A DNA stretch of 64,000 nucleotides from Vibrio maritimus (GTDB lineage Bacteria > Pseudomonadota > Gammaproteobacteria > Enterobacterales > Vibrionaceae): contig BBMT01000004.1 of assembly GCA_000755425.1 (NCBI GenBank), positions 372,001-436,000 on the forward strand. Reading direction: 5' to 3'. Below, one piece after another: positions 36,203 to 45,301 of the stretch; position 1 is the stretch's first letter, and each line of letters opens with the position of its first letter. The notes below the pieces were generated by a model, which did not search any database, was not told where the DNA came from, and saw only the letters and a program-made list of their open reading frames with translations. The translations under genes and the position numbers were made by a program.

Positions 36203-36827
36203 ATGTTTCCTGTAGAAGTCTTTATTGCGTATACCACCGCATGTGTGTTGCTGGTGCTATCTCCCGGGCCAGACAACTTGCTTGCTATTGGCAGGGACTT
36301 AGTCAGGGCAAGCTTGCTGCTTTGGTGTCTGGCCTTGCTTCTGGTTGTGGGATCTTGTTTCATGTGATGTCGGCAACATTTGGGCTGACATTGCTGATTC
36401 AAACGTCTGAGTTGGTCTTTACGCTGTAAAACTGATTGGTGCAACGTACCTGATTTGGTTAGGAATAAAGGTGCTTAGGTCGCGAAGTTTATTCACTCTA
36501 GAACCTGCCAAGCCAACGCCGTTAAAATCCATTTTCTCAACGGGCTTCCTATCTGCGGCACTCAATCCGAAGCCAGGCTTATTCGTACTCGCGTTTGTGC
36601 CTCAGTTTGTTAATCCACAACTGGGGTCAGTGACTTGGCAAATGGTTGTTTATGGTTGTTGGTTCGCGTTACTTACCGCTGTCGGCTTTGCTTTGATGGG
36701 CGTGTTTGCATCCCGCTTGGTAACTTGGCTTAAGAATAAACCGAAGCTGGTGTCCGGGCTTAATGTTGGCGCTGGCCTTACTTTTCTTGGTTCAGGGTTT
36801 GCCATTGCTCTGATGCGTCAGAGGTAG
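36203..36827 (+). pseudogene. LysE/RhtB family amino-acid exporter, two frameshifts
   Basis: The protein starts MFPVEVFIAYTTACVLLVLSPGPDNLLAIGR, the usual LysE/RhtB beginning with the SPGPDN motif. The frame is lost at GGG 36294-36296 and TTT 36418-36420. One base added at each restores a 208-residue, six-helix exporter, passing through GLSQGKLAALVSGLASGCG and AVKLIGATYLIWLGIKVL. Both lesions are single-base losses in short runs. The substrate is probably an amino acid or a related small amine. Confidence 0.84.
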
Positions 36828-36910
36828 TGCTAGGTGGTACTGCGTCCAGATCTTAGTTACTATCTAATGAATTCATTGCGTTAAAGTTAATTCATTAATA
36901 GGGACTTGGT

Positions 36911-37205
36911 ATGATACGTCATATATTGCTCATCCAATTCAAACCCACGGCAAAAGAAGCTGACATCCTGGCACTCATGTCATTATTTGAAGCAATACCA
37001 TCAAAGGTCGACGGTGTAGAAGCGGTAGAGTGGGGCATCAACGATAGCTGAAGGAAAAAATAAAGAGTATACTCACTCTGTGTTGATGACTTTCCGCGAT
37101 GAACAAGGCCGTCAAAACTACTTACCGCACCCAGAGCATGACGCGCTCAAAGCCGTGTTTCGACCACTACTCGAAGACATCATTGTCTTTGACTACTCTC
37201 ATTAA
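36911..37205 (+). pseudogene. Dabb (stress-responsive alpha/beta barrel) family protein, one frameshift
   Basis: ATG 36911 gives MIRHILLIQFKPTAKEADI and VEAVEWGIND, a Dabb-type ferredoxin-like fold. A stop follows at AGCTGA near 37046-37048; shifting frame by one insertion or two losses leads to EGKNKEYTHSVLMTFRDEQGRQ and HPEHDALKAVFRPLLEDIIVFDYSH. The complete protein is about 97-98 residues. Family function is not established. Confidence 0.78.
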
Positions 37206-37211
37206 ATTATC

Positions 37212-37622
37212 ATGTTACATATTTCAAATACCGTTACGATTGCCGATTGGGAGATTGAGCTTACCGCCATTCGCTCAATGGGCGCCGGTGGTCAAAAGGT
37301 CAATAAAACCAGCTCAGCGATACACCTGCGCTTTGATGTTAAACGTTCTACATTGCCTGACTTCTACAAAGAAAGACTTTTATCGTTAACGGATTCGAGA
37401 ATCACGAAAGAAGGCGTCATCATCATAAAGGCTCAACAGTTTAGAACTCAAGAGCAGAATCGGGAAGACGCCCTTGAAAGGCTTAAGCAAATAATACTCT
37501 CTGCGACAGTTGTTCAAAAAGCGCGGAGAGCGACAAAGCCGACAAGAGCCTCCCAAAAGCGACGTGTCGACAACAAAAAGCGCAAAAGCCAAACCAAATC
37601 GCTAAGGGGAAGAGTGCAGTAA
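37212..37622 (+). CDS. arfB: Alternative ribosome-rescue factor ArfB (YaeJ), peptidyl-tRNA hydrolase
   Basis: This 136-residue release-factor-like protein has the catalytic GGQ at residues 26-28 in SMGAGGQKVNKT and a basic lysine/arginine-rich tail (KARRATKPTRASQKRRVDNKKRKSQ) that inserts in the empty mRNA channel. It frees peptides from ribosomes stalled on truncated mRNA. Length and tail match the family. It begins six bases after the Dabb stop. Confidence 0.93.
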   Translation: MLHISNTVTIADWEIELTAIRSMGAGGQKVNKTSSAIHLRFDVKRSTLPDFYKERLLSLTDSRITKEGVIIIKAQQFRTQEQNREDALERLKQIILSATVVQKARRATKPTRASQKRRVDNKKRKSQTKSLRGRVQ

Positions 37623-37664
37623 ATTCAATACGGTGGCTCTTCGAAACATGCGATCTGATAGTGT

Positions 37665-38273
37665 TTAAAACTTCCAACCAATGGTCGCTCTAATGGATCC
37701 AGACTCATCAATGTATTGAGCAACACTGCCTGTCGGATCCATGGTTGCCGCCGTGACATCAAAATAAAAATTGTTGTTGTACACCGTGCGAATACCGACG
37801 CCGTAATAACCATTCCAGTTGCCAGTATCTGTGCCTTGAGAAGGGAGATCATTACCGTCGCTATTCTGCTTTAACGTCAAGTCTACCATGGTATAGGCGA
37901 CACCTAGCTCAACGTAAGGTTTGATGTCAAATTTGTTGCCAAGCTGAAATGTGTAACCTAAATCAGTTCCGAGAAACAGAGAGTTGGCACTGCCGTCTAG
38001 CTGACTTTTCGTTGTCTGATCTGCTGAGCTGTGCGTCATTTCAGGGGAGCTGGTGGATAGGCCAAACTTCACGCCTGCAATCCCATTGAAGTCATACCCT
38101 CCCTCTATCACGATTCCGTTATCTGTATCCGTTACAGTTCCATGTTGATCCAACGCTGATGACTCAAAAGACGATATATTAGCACCGCCGCCAACACGCC
38201 AGCCTGCTTCGTTTGCTAATGCTGTTCCTGAGATAAAACTTACGGTGAGAAGGGATAGTGTCGTTTTTTTCAT
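37665..38273 (-). CDS. Outer-membrane beta-barrel protein (OmpW/opacity-like porin family)
   Basis: This 202-residue protein has a signal peptide (MKKTTLSLLTVSFISGTALA) and alternating strands with aromatic girdles such as FGLSTSS, FLGTDLGYTFQLG and YYGVGIRTVYNNNFYFDV. It ends in Phe (RATIGWKF), the outer-membrane assembly signature. I start at 38273, which gives a clean signal peptide; the longer frame is upstream noise. The promoter region has an FNR-like site. No specific function is recognised. Confidence 0.8.
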   Translation of the reverse strand: MKKTTLSLLTVSFISGTALANEAGWRVGGGANISSFESSALDQHGTVTDTDNGIVIEGGYDFNGIAGVKFGLSTSSPEMTHSSADQTTKSQLDGSANSLFLGTDLGYTFQLGNKFDIKPYVELGVAYTMVDLTLKQNSDGNDLPSQGTDTGNWNGYYGVGIRTVYNNNFYFDVTAATMDPTGSVAQYIDESGSIRATIGWKF

Positions 38274-38576
38274 TTTAGTTGCCTTTGATTGATTTAGAGT
38301 AAGCAACGTCCTTGTGCATAGACGACTTAGACTAGCAACCGCTTGGCAACACAAACTAATGATTGATGATTATATGTGTTATGCATGAAGTGTATATCAC
38401 TGCAAGATATTGATTTAAATCGATTAAGTACGAGGTATGATGGCTCGTTTGTGCATAGTTTTGAGATCCAAACCTCACAAAACACAGTAAAGAATCTTAA
38501 TTTTCATAGAGATATAGATTTCATGATGAGAGGAAGTATATTGTAAGCTTGGAACTAGCAACTGAGGGAAAGATAG
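38274..38576. promoter_or_regulatory. Divergent promoter region between the OMP gene and a GNAT gene
   Basis: These 303 bp hold no gene. TTGAT-TTAA-ATCGA at 38410-38423 matches the FNR consensus at nine of ten positions. The rest is AT-rich without clear repeats. The downstream GNAT gene starts with a TTG after GAGGGAAAG. Confidence 0.5.
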
Positions 38577-39032
38577 TTGGAGATTGTTAAGGACGATTTG
38601 CAAGGCCATCAAATTAAAGCTCTACTTCAAGAGCACTTAGATGATATGTATGCCACGTCACCTGCGGAAAGCGTGCACGCTCTCGATATTGAGGCTCTAC
38701 GTAAATCTAACATAGAGTTTTGGACGGCCTGGAACGAGCAAGAGTTGCTAGGATGTATTGCGTTGAAAGCTTTGGACAGTGAGCATGCGGAAATCAAGTC
38801 GATGCGCACTTCTCATAATGCGAGAGGCAAAGGTGTGGCGAAAAGGCTTCTCAATCACCTTGTAAGCCAGGCATCTGATCGCGGGTTTTCTCGTTTAAGC
38901 TTAGAAACGGGGACAGAGGACTACTTTACAGCGGCTCGCACACTCTACTCCGGCCATGGTTTTGTTGAATGCGATCCATTTGCTGATTATGTACTCGATC
39001 CTAACAGTGTGTTCATGACCAGACAGCTCTAG
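38577..39032 (+). CDS. GNAT family N-acetyltransferase
   Basis: This 151-residue acetyltransferase starts from a TTG at 38577. Acetyl-CoA motif A is EIKSMRTSHNARGKGVAKRLLNHL, followed by SLETGTEDYFTAARTLYSGHGFVEC, typical of the YsnE-like group. The substrate is unknown. It lies nine bases ahead of a small membrane protein gene. Confidence 0.86.
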   Translation: MEIVKDDLQGHQIKALLQEHLDDMYATSPAESVHALDIEALRKSNIEFWTAWNEQELLGCIALKALDSEHAEIKSMRTSHNARGKGVAKRLLNHLVSQASDRGFSRLSLETGTEDYFTAARTLYSGHGFVECDPFADYVLDPNSVFMTRQL

Positions 39033-39040
39033 GAGAAACG

Positions 39041-39391
39041 ATGTTCAACCTAATTCGTCTTGTAGTCATTGCCAATATTCTTGCTGCGTTAACTGTCTTT
39101 GGGCTAGGTTTGTTCATCCCGTTTTTTAAAGTCACCAACTTAATGGATGGGGCGTTTTTTAATGCCGCCTCAATTTGGTGTGTCACAGCGCTGGTTTGGG
39201 ATGGTGGAAAAATAAGCCGTACTTACGATGTTGATCTAGTGACGCAAAAAGTGAAGGGCATGGTCACTGAACATGATTTGCAAGGCGAAAAGCATCAACA
39301 TTATCGTCAAAACTATAGCTTTGGTCTATCGCTGTTTATTGCGGGTCTGATACCTATGCTAATGGCGATTGCACTGTCATTTTTGTTCTAG
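39041..39391 (+). CDS. Small membrane protein of unknown function
   Basis: This 116-residue protein has two N-terminal hydrophobic helices (about residues 5-28 and 38-52), a polar middle with VTQKVKGMVTEHDLQGEKHQHYRQNY, and a C-terminal helix (FGLSLFIAGLIPMLMAIALSFLF). I do not recognise the family. The ATG follows AGGAGAAACG, and the gene is probably co-transcribed with the upstream GNAT. Confidence 0.72.
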   Translation: MFNLIRLVVIANILAALTVFGLGLFIPFFKVTNLMDGAFFNAASIWCVTALVWDGGKISRTYDVDLVTQKVKGMVTEHDLQGEKHQHYRQNYSFGLSLFIAGLIPMLMAIALSFLF

Positions 39392-39404
39392 TTCAATATG
39401 TTTT

Positions 39405-39441
39405 CAAAAAATCACCAGTGACAATTATGTATCACTGGTGA
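39405..39441 (-). terminator. Terminator for the cysteine-dioxygenase-like gene
   Basis: TCACCAGTGA and TCACTGGTGA are perfect 10-bp arms. On the minus strand they are followed by TTTTTT, so the signal serves the leftward gene. It may also stall the convergent gene ending at 39391. Confidence 0.8.
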
Positions 39442-39453
39442 CTGGCAATCATC

Positions 39454-40714
39454 TTAACCTAACTCGCTACCGTGGCGCTCACGCCATTCTTGCCACATAC
39501 ACGCTTTAAACTCCAAGAAACCCATATCGCTGTTTGGCGTAAACTGTTCGATGGTACGATTTTCTGGATTAAGGTAATCGAAATACTCGTAATGCTGAGT
39601 ATTGTCGTGGCTATATTGGTAACACTGTATAGTAATGCAGGCTCTGCCATCATTCGCTTGGTTTTTAAGTTGGTGAATTTGATTTAGACCGGGAGATAGC
39701 CAAGTAACCTCGTCTTGTTTAAAGACTTGAGTGGCAAACGGTACGGGCTCGTCATGAAACTTAGACAGCATTGCGAATAAATTTACGGTGATTTCACCAG
39801 ACAGCACTCTGATGATGGCATTGGCATCACCGTGGTTGTGGATAGGAGAGTAATGCCCATTTGGCATATCTCCATTACAAAAGGAATACCAGGAGATTCA
39901 CCTTGATTCACCCCCATAGTGATCCTTAAATAGGTTTCTTCAGGTTCATCTGAGCCAAACTCGTTCGACTTAGCCTTTAGCGTTTGATAACACCAGCCGT
40001 TTACATCGTTGATGCTTTCGTTGATAGCTTGCTCAAACTGTGGGAAAGCTTGAGTATTGAGTGTAAATTGCTTACCAGAGATGTTTGCGTAGAGCTGCTG
40101 ACAGGCAGGTGTTAAGTTCTCGGCAACGGTTTTGTGGTGGAAGGCGATGTCATCCATACTGATGTCGTCTGTTTTGGCAATAAATAAAGGTGGGTCGATA
40201 GTCACAGGGTCAATGAGAACCTTGTCGGTAAGTCGATTGTCCGAAGCGAGAATATCGACATCTTTTACGTGTTTGAGCCAGCTTTCCACTTCACTATCAA
40301 TATCGCTGGCACGTAGATATTGCTCATTTTGTCGTAGGCATATTCCAATAAGACGGTATTGCCGCGTATCTCTCCTTTACCATAGCGAACGACAGCGTTG
40401 TTACCATCGATACTGAGCCAATACTGACAGTGTGGATCGCGATCGATACCGTGATGACTCGCTGTCAATATCACCCAATCTCCAGAGTCATCTAACCCTT
40501 GAATCGTTGTAGAAATGCTGGTCACAGAGAGCTTCATCGCTCGCTTTCCTTCACCAAAGCAATACTCCAAGAAATTAAGCTCGCAGTCGGTAATCGCCGA
40601 TACGGCGACAACGCCTTGTCCAGTCACGATGAGTTCTTTTTCCACCTTTTTAGTGTGGCTAAAATCGGTACTACTGCTTAGGCTTGGGGTCGTTGGCTTC
40701 GTCTTTTCTGTCAT
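39454..40714 (-). pseudogene. Two-part protein ending in a cysteine-dioxygenase-like cupin, two frameshifts
   Basis: From ATG 40714 (GGAG upstream) the frame breaks near 40312 (TACGTG, one C short) and at the A-run 39879-39882. Restoring both gives a 420-residue protein. The C-terminal part (about 245-420) has the cysteine dioxygenase type I cupin signature HYSPIHNHGDANAIIRVLSGE. The N-terminal 130 residues, with GDWVILTASHHGIDRDPHCQYWLSIDGNNAVVRYGKGE, resemble a farnesoic-acid-methyltransferase-type sandwich domain; this is tentative. It may oxidise a thiol substrate. The domain pairing is unusual. Confidence 0.68.
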
Positions 40715-40820
40715 AGGGTTCTCCATGCTCAATCCAAACTTGGTTGCATATGATGCTAGGATACAATTTGTTAATGTCGCGTTAAAATTCTAAACTTGCT
40801 AGAAACAAACAGGACGGTAT

Positions 40821-41012
40821 ATGGAAGCGATCAAAGAGTGGCGAGTGAACTGCCCATATTGTGGCGAGGCGTTTGAGACCTCTATAGATTGTACACTGGA
40901 CAATCAGGAGTACATTGAAGACTGCTATGTCTGCTGTCGTCCAATTTTGTTTGAAGTCACCCTAGAAAGTGAGGATGTGTTTGTTACCGTTCGACATGAA
41001 AATGAGGTTTAG
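40821..41012 (+). CDS. CPXCG motif-containing cysteine-rich protein
   Basis: This 63-residue zinc-ribbon-like protein has CPYCGEAFE at the start and a CYVCCRPI pair later, matching the CPXCG (PF14255-type) family, whose role is unknown. Start ATG at 40821, preceded by AGGACGGTAT. Confidence 0.88.
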   Translation: MEAIKEWRVNCPYCGEAFETSIDCTLDNQEYIEDCYVCCRPILFEVTLESEDVFVTVRHENEV

Positions 41013-41077
41013 ATTGAAATTCAACTAATTACGCGCTAAAACATCAGATTGTTATATGGATGTAACTCGGAGTTGGT

Positions 41078-41683
41078 TTGGATATTGGGGTCTTTTTTAC
41101 CGGTTTTTCGTTAGGTTTATCGTTAATTCTCGCGATCGGCGCACAAAACGCATTTGTCCTAAAGCAAGGGTTAAAGCGCCATTATGTATTTGCAGTTTGC
41201 GCGGTCTGCGCGGTTTCTGACGCGTTGCTTATTACTGCTGGTGTTAGTGGCTTCGGAGCAGTGATTGAAGCGTACCCCTCGGTCGAAGTAGTTGCTCGAT
41301 ATGCAGGCGCGGCCTTTCTTTTTGTCTACAGCTTTCAGAGCTTTCGCTCGGCACTTTCAAGCAACCATCAGCTAGATCCTGAAGGGGATAGCAATGCCAG
41401 TCTGATGAAAACAGTGCTTATTTGTTTAGCATTAACATGGCTCAACCCTCATGTTTACTTAGACACCGTCGTTCTTCTAGGTTCTATCTCAACGCAATAT
41501 GCCCCTCAGCAATTCTCCTTTGGCCTTGGCGCGGTAACAGCCTCATTCGTGTTTTTCTTTTCGCTGGGCTATGGTGCCAGACTACTCACCCCGATTTTCC
41601 ATAAGCCTATTTCATGGAAGATTTTGGAGGGGCTAGTGGGCTTTATCATGCTAGCGATTGCGGTGTCTTTGGTTTTCGGTTAG
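41078..41683 (+). CDS. LysE/ArgO-type amino-acid exporter
   Basis: This 201-residue six-helix exporter belongs to the LysE/ArgO branch: FFTGFSLGLSLILAIGAQNAFVLKQGL and LTWLNPHVYLDT are family hallmarks, and E. coli ArgO exports arginine. The TTG start at 41078 follows CGGAG. It is intact, unlike the other LysE-type gene at 36203. The substrate is probably a basic amino acid. It ends just before the SDR gene. Confidence 0.88.
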   Translation: MDIGVFFTGFSLGLSLILAIGAQNAFVLKQGLKRHYVFAVCAVCAVSDALLITAGVSGFGAVIEAYPSVEVVARYAGAAFLFVYSFQSFRSALSSNHQLDPEGDSNASLMKTVLICLALTWLNPHVYLDTVVLLGSISTQYAPQQFSFGLGAVTASFVFFFSLGYGARLLTPIFHKPISWKILEGLVGFIMLAIAVSLVFG

Positions 41684-41690
41684 GTGGAAA

Positions 41691-42419
41691 ATGGATAAGT
41701 TAGTTGTTGTTACCGGTGGGAGCAGAGGCATTGGCGCTGCAACATCAAAATTGTTGGCGGCTAAGGGCTACAGAGTGGTCGTCAACTTTATGTCAAACGC
41801 CAAGCGAGCAGAGCAGGTGGTCAGTGATATACGACGAGATGGTGGAGAAGCGTGGAGTTATCAGGCGAATATTGCCAGTGAGGATTCAGTTGTCTCCATG
41901 TTTGACTACATCTATGCAGAGCATGGCGAGATATATGGGTTAGTGAATAATGCAGGGATCTTAAGTACGCAGTGCACCCTTGAGCAGATTACCGAGGAGC
42001 GCATTACTCAAATCCTAGCGACCAATGTCACTGGTACACTACTTTGCACCCGTGAAGCCACTAAATACATGAATGGGGGAAGTATTGTGAATGTTTCTTC
42101 TCGAGCATCAGTTACCGGGTCACCATTTGAGTACTTGGATTATGCCGCCAGTAAAGGAGCGGTGGACACTCTGACTAGAGGGTTAGCGTCAGAGTTAGCA
42201 AGTAGAAAGATTCGTGTAAACGGGGTTCGCCCGGGACTGATCAATACTGAGATGCATGCCGATGGCGGAGAGCCAGAAAGAGTTAAACGACTGGAGTCGC
42301 TGATCCCACTCGGCCGAGGAGGTGAAGCGGAAGAAGTTGCCAATGCAATAGCATGGCTGATATCAGAGCAGGCTTCTTTTGTGACGGGCACATTCGTGGA
42401 CGTGTCTGGCGGAAAGTAA
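41691..42419 (+). CDS. Short-chain dehydrogenase/reductase
   Basis: This 242-residue SDR has the NAD(P)-binding TGGSRGIGAAT near residue 8, NNAG in GLVNNAGIL, and catalytic Ser/Tyr/Lys in VNVSSRASVTG and YLDYAASKGAVD. It begins eight bases after the exporter stop, with GGTGGAAA upstream. I use the ATG at 41691 (MDKLVVVTGG); an in-frame upstream codon would overlap the exporter. The substrate is unknown. Confidence 0.93.
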   Translation: MDKLVVVTGGSRGIGAATSKLLAAKGYRVVVNFMSNAKRAEQVVSDIRRDGGEAWSYQANIASEDSVVSMFDYIYAEHGEIYGLVNNAGILSTQCTLEQITEERITQILATNVTGTLLCTREATKYMNGGSIVNVSSRASVTGSPFEYLDYAASKGAVDTLTRGLASELASRKIRVNGVRPGLINTEMHADGGEPERVKRLESLIPLGRGGEAEEVANAIAWLISEQASFVTGTFVDVSGGK

Positions 42420-42431
42420 GGAAACAAAAGT

Positions 42432-42809
42432 ATGAAACAACTACAGCTCACCTGTCATTGTGGAAACGTGCAGCTTGCTTTTGACTCTTGGCCTGAATCG
42501 GTTACCTGCTGTAATTGCTCGATTTGTCGCCGATATGCGGCGCTTTGGGGTTATTTTCAACCCAAAAATGTGACGGTTGAAATAACGAAAGAGACAGTAG
42601 CTTATCGCTGGGGGGATGGCTGTATCGATTTCCATCACTGCGCAGTGTGTGGCTGCGTGACTCACTATGAATCTGCCGATAACTCATCGACACCGAGAAC
42701 GGCCATCAACTTCAGAATGGCGGATGGTCTTAAATCTTCCGAGGTCAAATACTTCGATGGAGCTGAGTCTTGGTGTTTTCTTGATGAAAGTGAGGTACGC
42801 AAGGTATGA
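42432..42809 (+). CDS. GFA family zinc-binding protein
   Basis: This 125-residue GFA-type protein has cysteine pairs CHCGNVQLAF, CCNCSICRR and CAVCGC in the order of the CENP-V/GFA fold, with low similarity to the copy at 7106. Formaldehyde processing is not proven for most members. It sits between the SDR and the GNAT-HAD gene and overlaps the latter by four bases. Confidence 0.87.
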   Translation: MKQLQLTCHCGNVQLAFDSWPESVTCCNCSICRRYAALWGYFQPKNVTVEITKETVAYRWGDGCIDFHHCAVCGCVTHYESADNSSTPRTAINFRMADGLKSSEVKYFDGAESWCFLDESEVRKV

Positions 42810-43860
42810 ATCAAGAGAGGTTGAGTTTTCAAGATATCACCCTTCGAGTTGCAACTGAGCAAGACTTTGAGCCGCTATACCAACTCATGACAGAGGATGA
42901 AGCCTGGACAGAGCTTAATGGCCCTTACTTTGGTTATCAGCGTCCAACGCGAGAGCAGTTTCGCGAGGGTTATTTCTCTAAACTCGCGTTAGGCAATGAA
43001 GCGCTTGTTATTGAATATCATCAAAGAGTCGTCGGAACGGTAAGTTGTTACTGGGAAGACCAGCAGACGCGCTGGCTTGAAGTTGGAGTACTGGTTTATG
43101 ACTCGCAACTATGGGGCTGCGGCATCGGCATGAAAGCGCTGATCCCTTGGGTGAGTTATTTATTCAATACGTTAGATATAGAGCGGGTAGGACTGACGAC
43201 CTGGAGTGGTAACCCGCGAATGATGAAATGTGCGTTGAAACTTGGCATGACTCAGGAAGCGCGCTTACGCAAAGTTCGTTACTATCAAGGGCATTATTAC
43301 GATAGCGTTAAGTATGGCGTGTTACGAGAGGAGTGGCGTGAACTAGAAAAACTTTGGCGTCAACGTGATCATATTTACTTGTTTGATTGGGGCGATACAC
43401 TCATGGTTGATGACCCCAACCAGAGTGGCAAGATGTGTGATTGGCCAAACGTTCAGCATGTGGAGGGGGCGAAAGTGTTATTAAGTGGCTTGCAAAATAC
43501 TGCCCCATTTATGTCGCAACCAATGCCAAAGATTCTGCGGAAGAAGACGTAAAAAGAGCCTTTGAAAGAGCGCAGCTTGCTGAATACCTATCGGGGTATT
43601 TTTGTTTCAGCAATCTTGGTGTTGGAAAAGATGATCAGGACTTTTACCCACGCATTGCTTCGAAGCTCAACACAGATACCAGTCAACTTGTGATGACTGG
43701 AGATCAACTTGAACGAGATATACTCCCAGCAAGGCGTGCAGGGCTAAGAACGAACTGGTTTAACCCGAGTGCAACCCCAAATAAAGAAAACGGCTTTGCG
43801 CGATTAGAGGATATCCTCTATCGGGAGCAAAGCCGGATGTCACTGGTTGATCTTGATTAA
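42806..43860 (+). pseudogene. GNAT-HAD fusion protein, one frameshift in the HAD part
   Basis: Residues 1-185 are a RimJ/RimL-type acetyltransferase (EVGVLVYDSQLWGCGIGMKALI; TTWSGNPRMMKCALKLGMTQEARLRKVRYY). The same frame continues into a haloacid-dehalogenase domain with nucleophile motif IYLFDWGDTLM. The frame is lost near 43480 (GTGTTATT). Adding one A gives IKWLAKYCPIYVATNAKDSAEEDVKRAFERA, then GVGKDD, VMTGDQLERDI and a 351-residue product. No stop or start codon separates the two domains. A real fusion is likely, but two genes joined by a nearby base error cannot be excluded. Confidence 0.78.
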
Positions 43861-43870
43861 AAGATAGCCA

Positions 43871-44737
43871 TCACGATGATTGGACAGTGGTGATAAGCTT
43901 CTCTGCTTGATCTAAATACTCACCACCAAACAAATTGCAGTGATTGAGCACATGATACAAGTTGTAGATGTGCTTGCGGTACTCGTACATAGGCTCAATC
44001 GCCAATATGCTCTCGTATCCGTCGTAAAACTCTTGCCTAAACCCGCCGAAAAGCTCTGTCATTGCTAAGTCGCATTCTCTATCTCCCCAATAGCTCGCGG
44101 GGTCATAGCATATTGGGCCAAACGCGGTATTAGCCGCATTGCCATACCATAAATCACCATGCAATAACGACGGTTTAGGGTTGTGCCCGGAAAGCTGTTC
44201 ATTAACCAGTTCAACAAATTCATCGATATCTGTGAACGAGATTTGTTTTTCTTTTAGAAGCTGAAGTTGCCAGCCAATACGCTGCTCAGAGAAGAAGCGT
44301 GACCACTTTTTGTGCCATTGATTCGGTTGTAGGGTAGTTCCAATATAGTTGTCTTGGTCGAACCCAAACTCTTTTTGTTCGCCCCATTTATGCAGCTTGG
44401 CAAGCTCCTGTCCGAGTTGAAAACTTGCAGGTCCCGCGTCTAAGGGTTTGACAGGAATGTAATTGAGCACAATAAAAGCGCACTCTTTGGTTTTACCAAT
44501 GAGCACCAGTTCAGGTACGTGAACGGTGTTGGTTTCACGTAAAGCAGTGAGGTTTTCGGCTTCGATTTCAAATTTCGCGATAAAGTCTTTGTCATTGATT
44601 TTGACGAAGTAACGCTGATCACCATCGCTGATCATGTAACACTGATTGATGTCTCCGCCGCTCATTTTAATGCGCTCAGAGATATTGAACTCAAACATTA
44701 GAGTTTCTGAAAGCTGATCTGAAATTGCTTGCCACAT
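43871..44737 (-). CDS. Fructosamine kinase family protein
   Basis: This 288-residue APH-fold kinase has the catalytic LLHGDLWYGNAA motif and IDEFVELVNEQL, with ATP-site KMSGGDINQCYMISDG near the start. Family members phosphorylate ketosamines such as fructosamine-lysine to start deglycation; E. coli YniA is a relative. I start at 44737 (MWQAISDQL), where GGGAGGCG precedes it; the longer frame is upstream noise. Convergent with the GNAT-HAD gene. Confidence 0.9.
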   Translation of the reverse strand: MWQAISDQLSETLMFEFNISERIKMSGGDINQCYMISDGDQRYFVKINDKDFIAKFEIEAENLTALRETNTVHVPELVLIGKTKECAFIVLNYIPVKPLDAGPASFQLGQELAKLHKWGEQKEFGFDQDNYIGTTLQPNQWHKKWSRFFSEQRIGWQLQLLKEKQISFTDIDEFVELVNEQLSGHNPKPSLLHGDLWYGNAANTAFGPICYDPASYWGDRECDLAMTELFGGFRQEFYDGYESILAIEPMYEYRKHIYNLYHVLNHCNLFGGEYLDQAEKLITTVQSS

Positions 44738-44916
44738 AAACGCCTCCCACCTGCCAACACTATGGCTAGTGTAGAACAATATTGCTTACATAACATACTG
44801 TCAGCGCACATAATCATTGACGTGACACCCGAATTTTCCCTTGTGTTCTTACAAACGTGACCTAGGTTTGCTATGGTGAAGATCTTGTCATTATTGTCAT
44901 TGCTAGGAGAGCAGTC

Positions 44917-45261
44917 GTGGTTGTAGATACTGACGGCTATCAAGCACTTATTGAACACCTTGCGCTCAATCTAAGTGTGTTTACCTCAGAGTTGGGGGAT
45001 ACAGGAGAAGAGACCATCGAGGACGTATCCACGGATATGGTCGCCTCAAATATTATGGCGGTCTTTGAACAAAACCCAGAGCTTCATGCCAGCGTTCGCT
45101 TCAAGCTTCTCAAGGAAGTGGATTTAGTTATTCAGGATCTGGAAGAAGTGTTAGCGGGTGTTTGGAATAAAAAAGCGACCAATGAACAAGTCGCTTTTCT
45201 TGAGGAATATATCGCGCTAGTAAAAAATCTATTTGACACTGCGGTGGCAAAATACGATTAA
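44917..45261 (+). CDS. DUF3802 family protein
   Basis: This 114-residue all-alpha protein of the Vibrio/Shewanella DUF3802 family starts from GTG after AGGAGAG. It contains YQALIEHLALNLSVFTSELGD and EEYIALVKNLFDTAV. The function is unknown. Its occurrence supports the taxonomic call. It is convergent with nlpC. Confidence 0.88.
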   Translation: MVVDTDGYQALIEHLALNLSVFTSELGDTGEETIEDVSTDMVASNIMAVFEQNPELHASVRFKLLKEVDLVIQDLEEVLAGVWNKKATNEQVAFLEEYIALVKNLFDTAVAKYD

Positions 45262-45301
45262 TCTCAGCCTTTCTCTCTGTATCGAATTATGGAGAGAAGG
45301 G

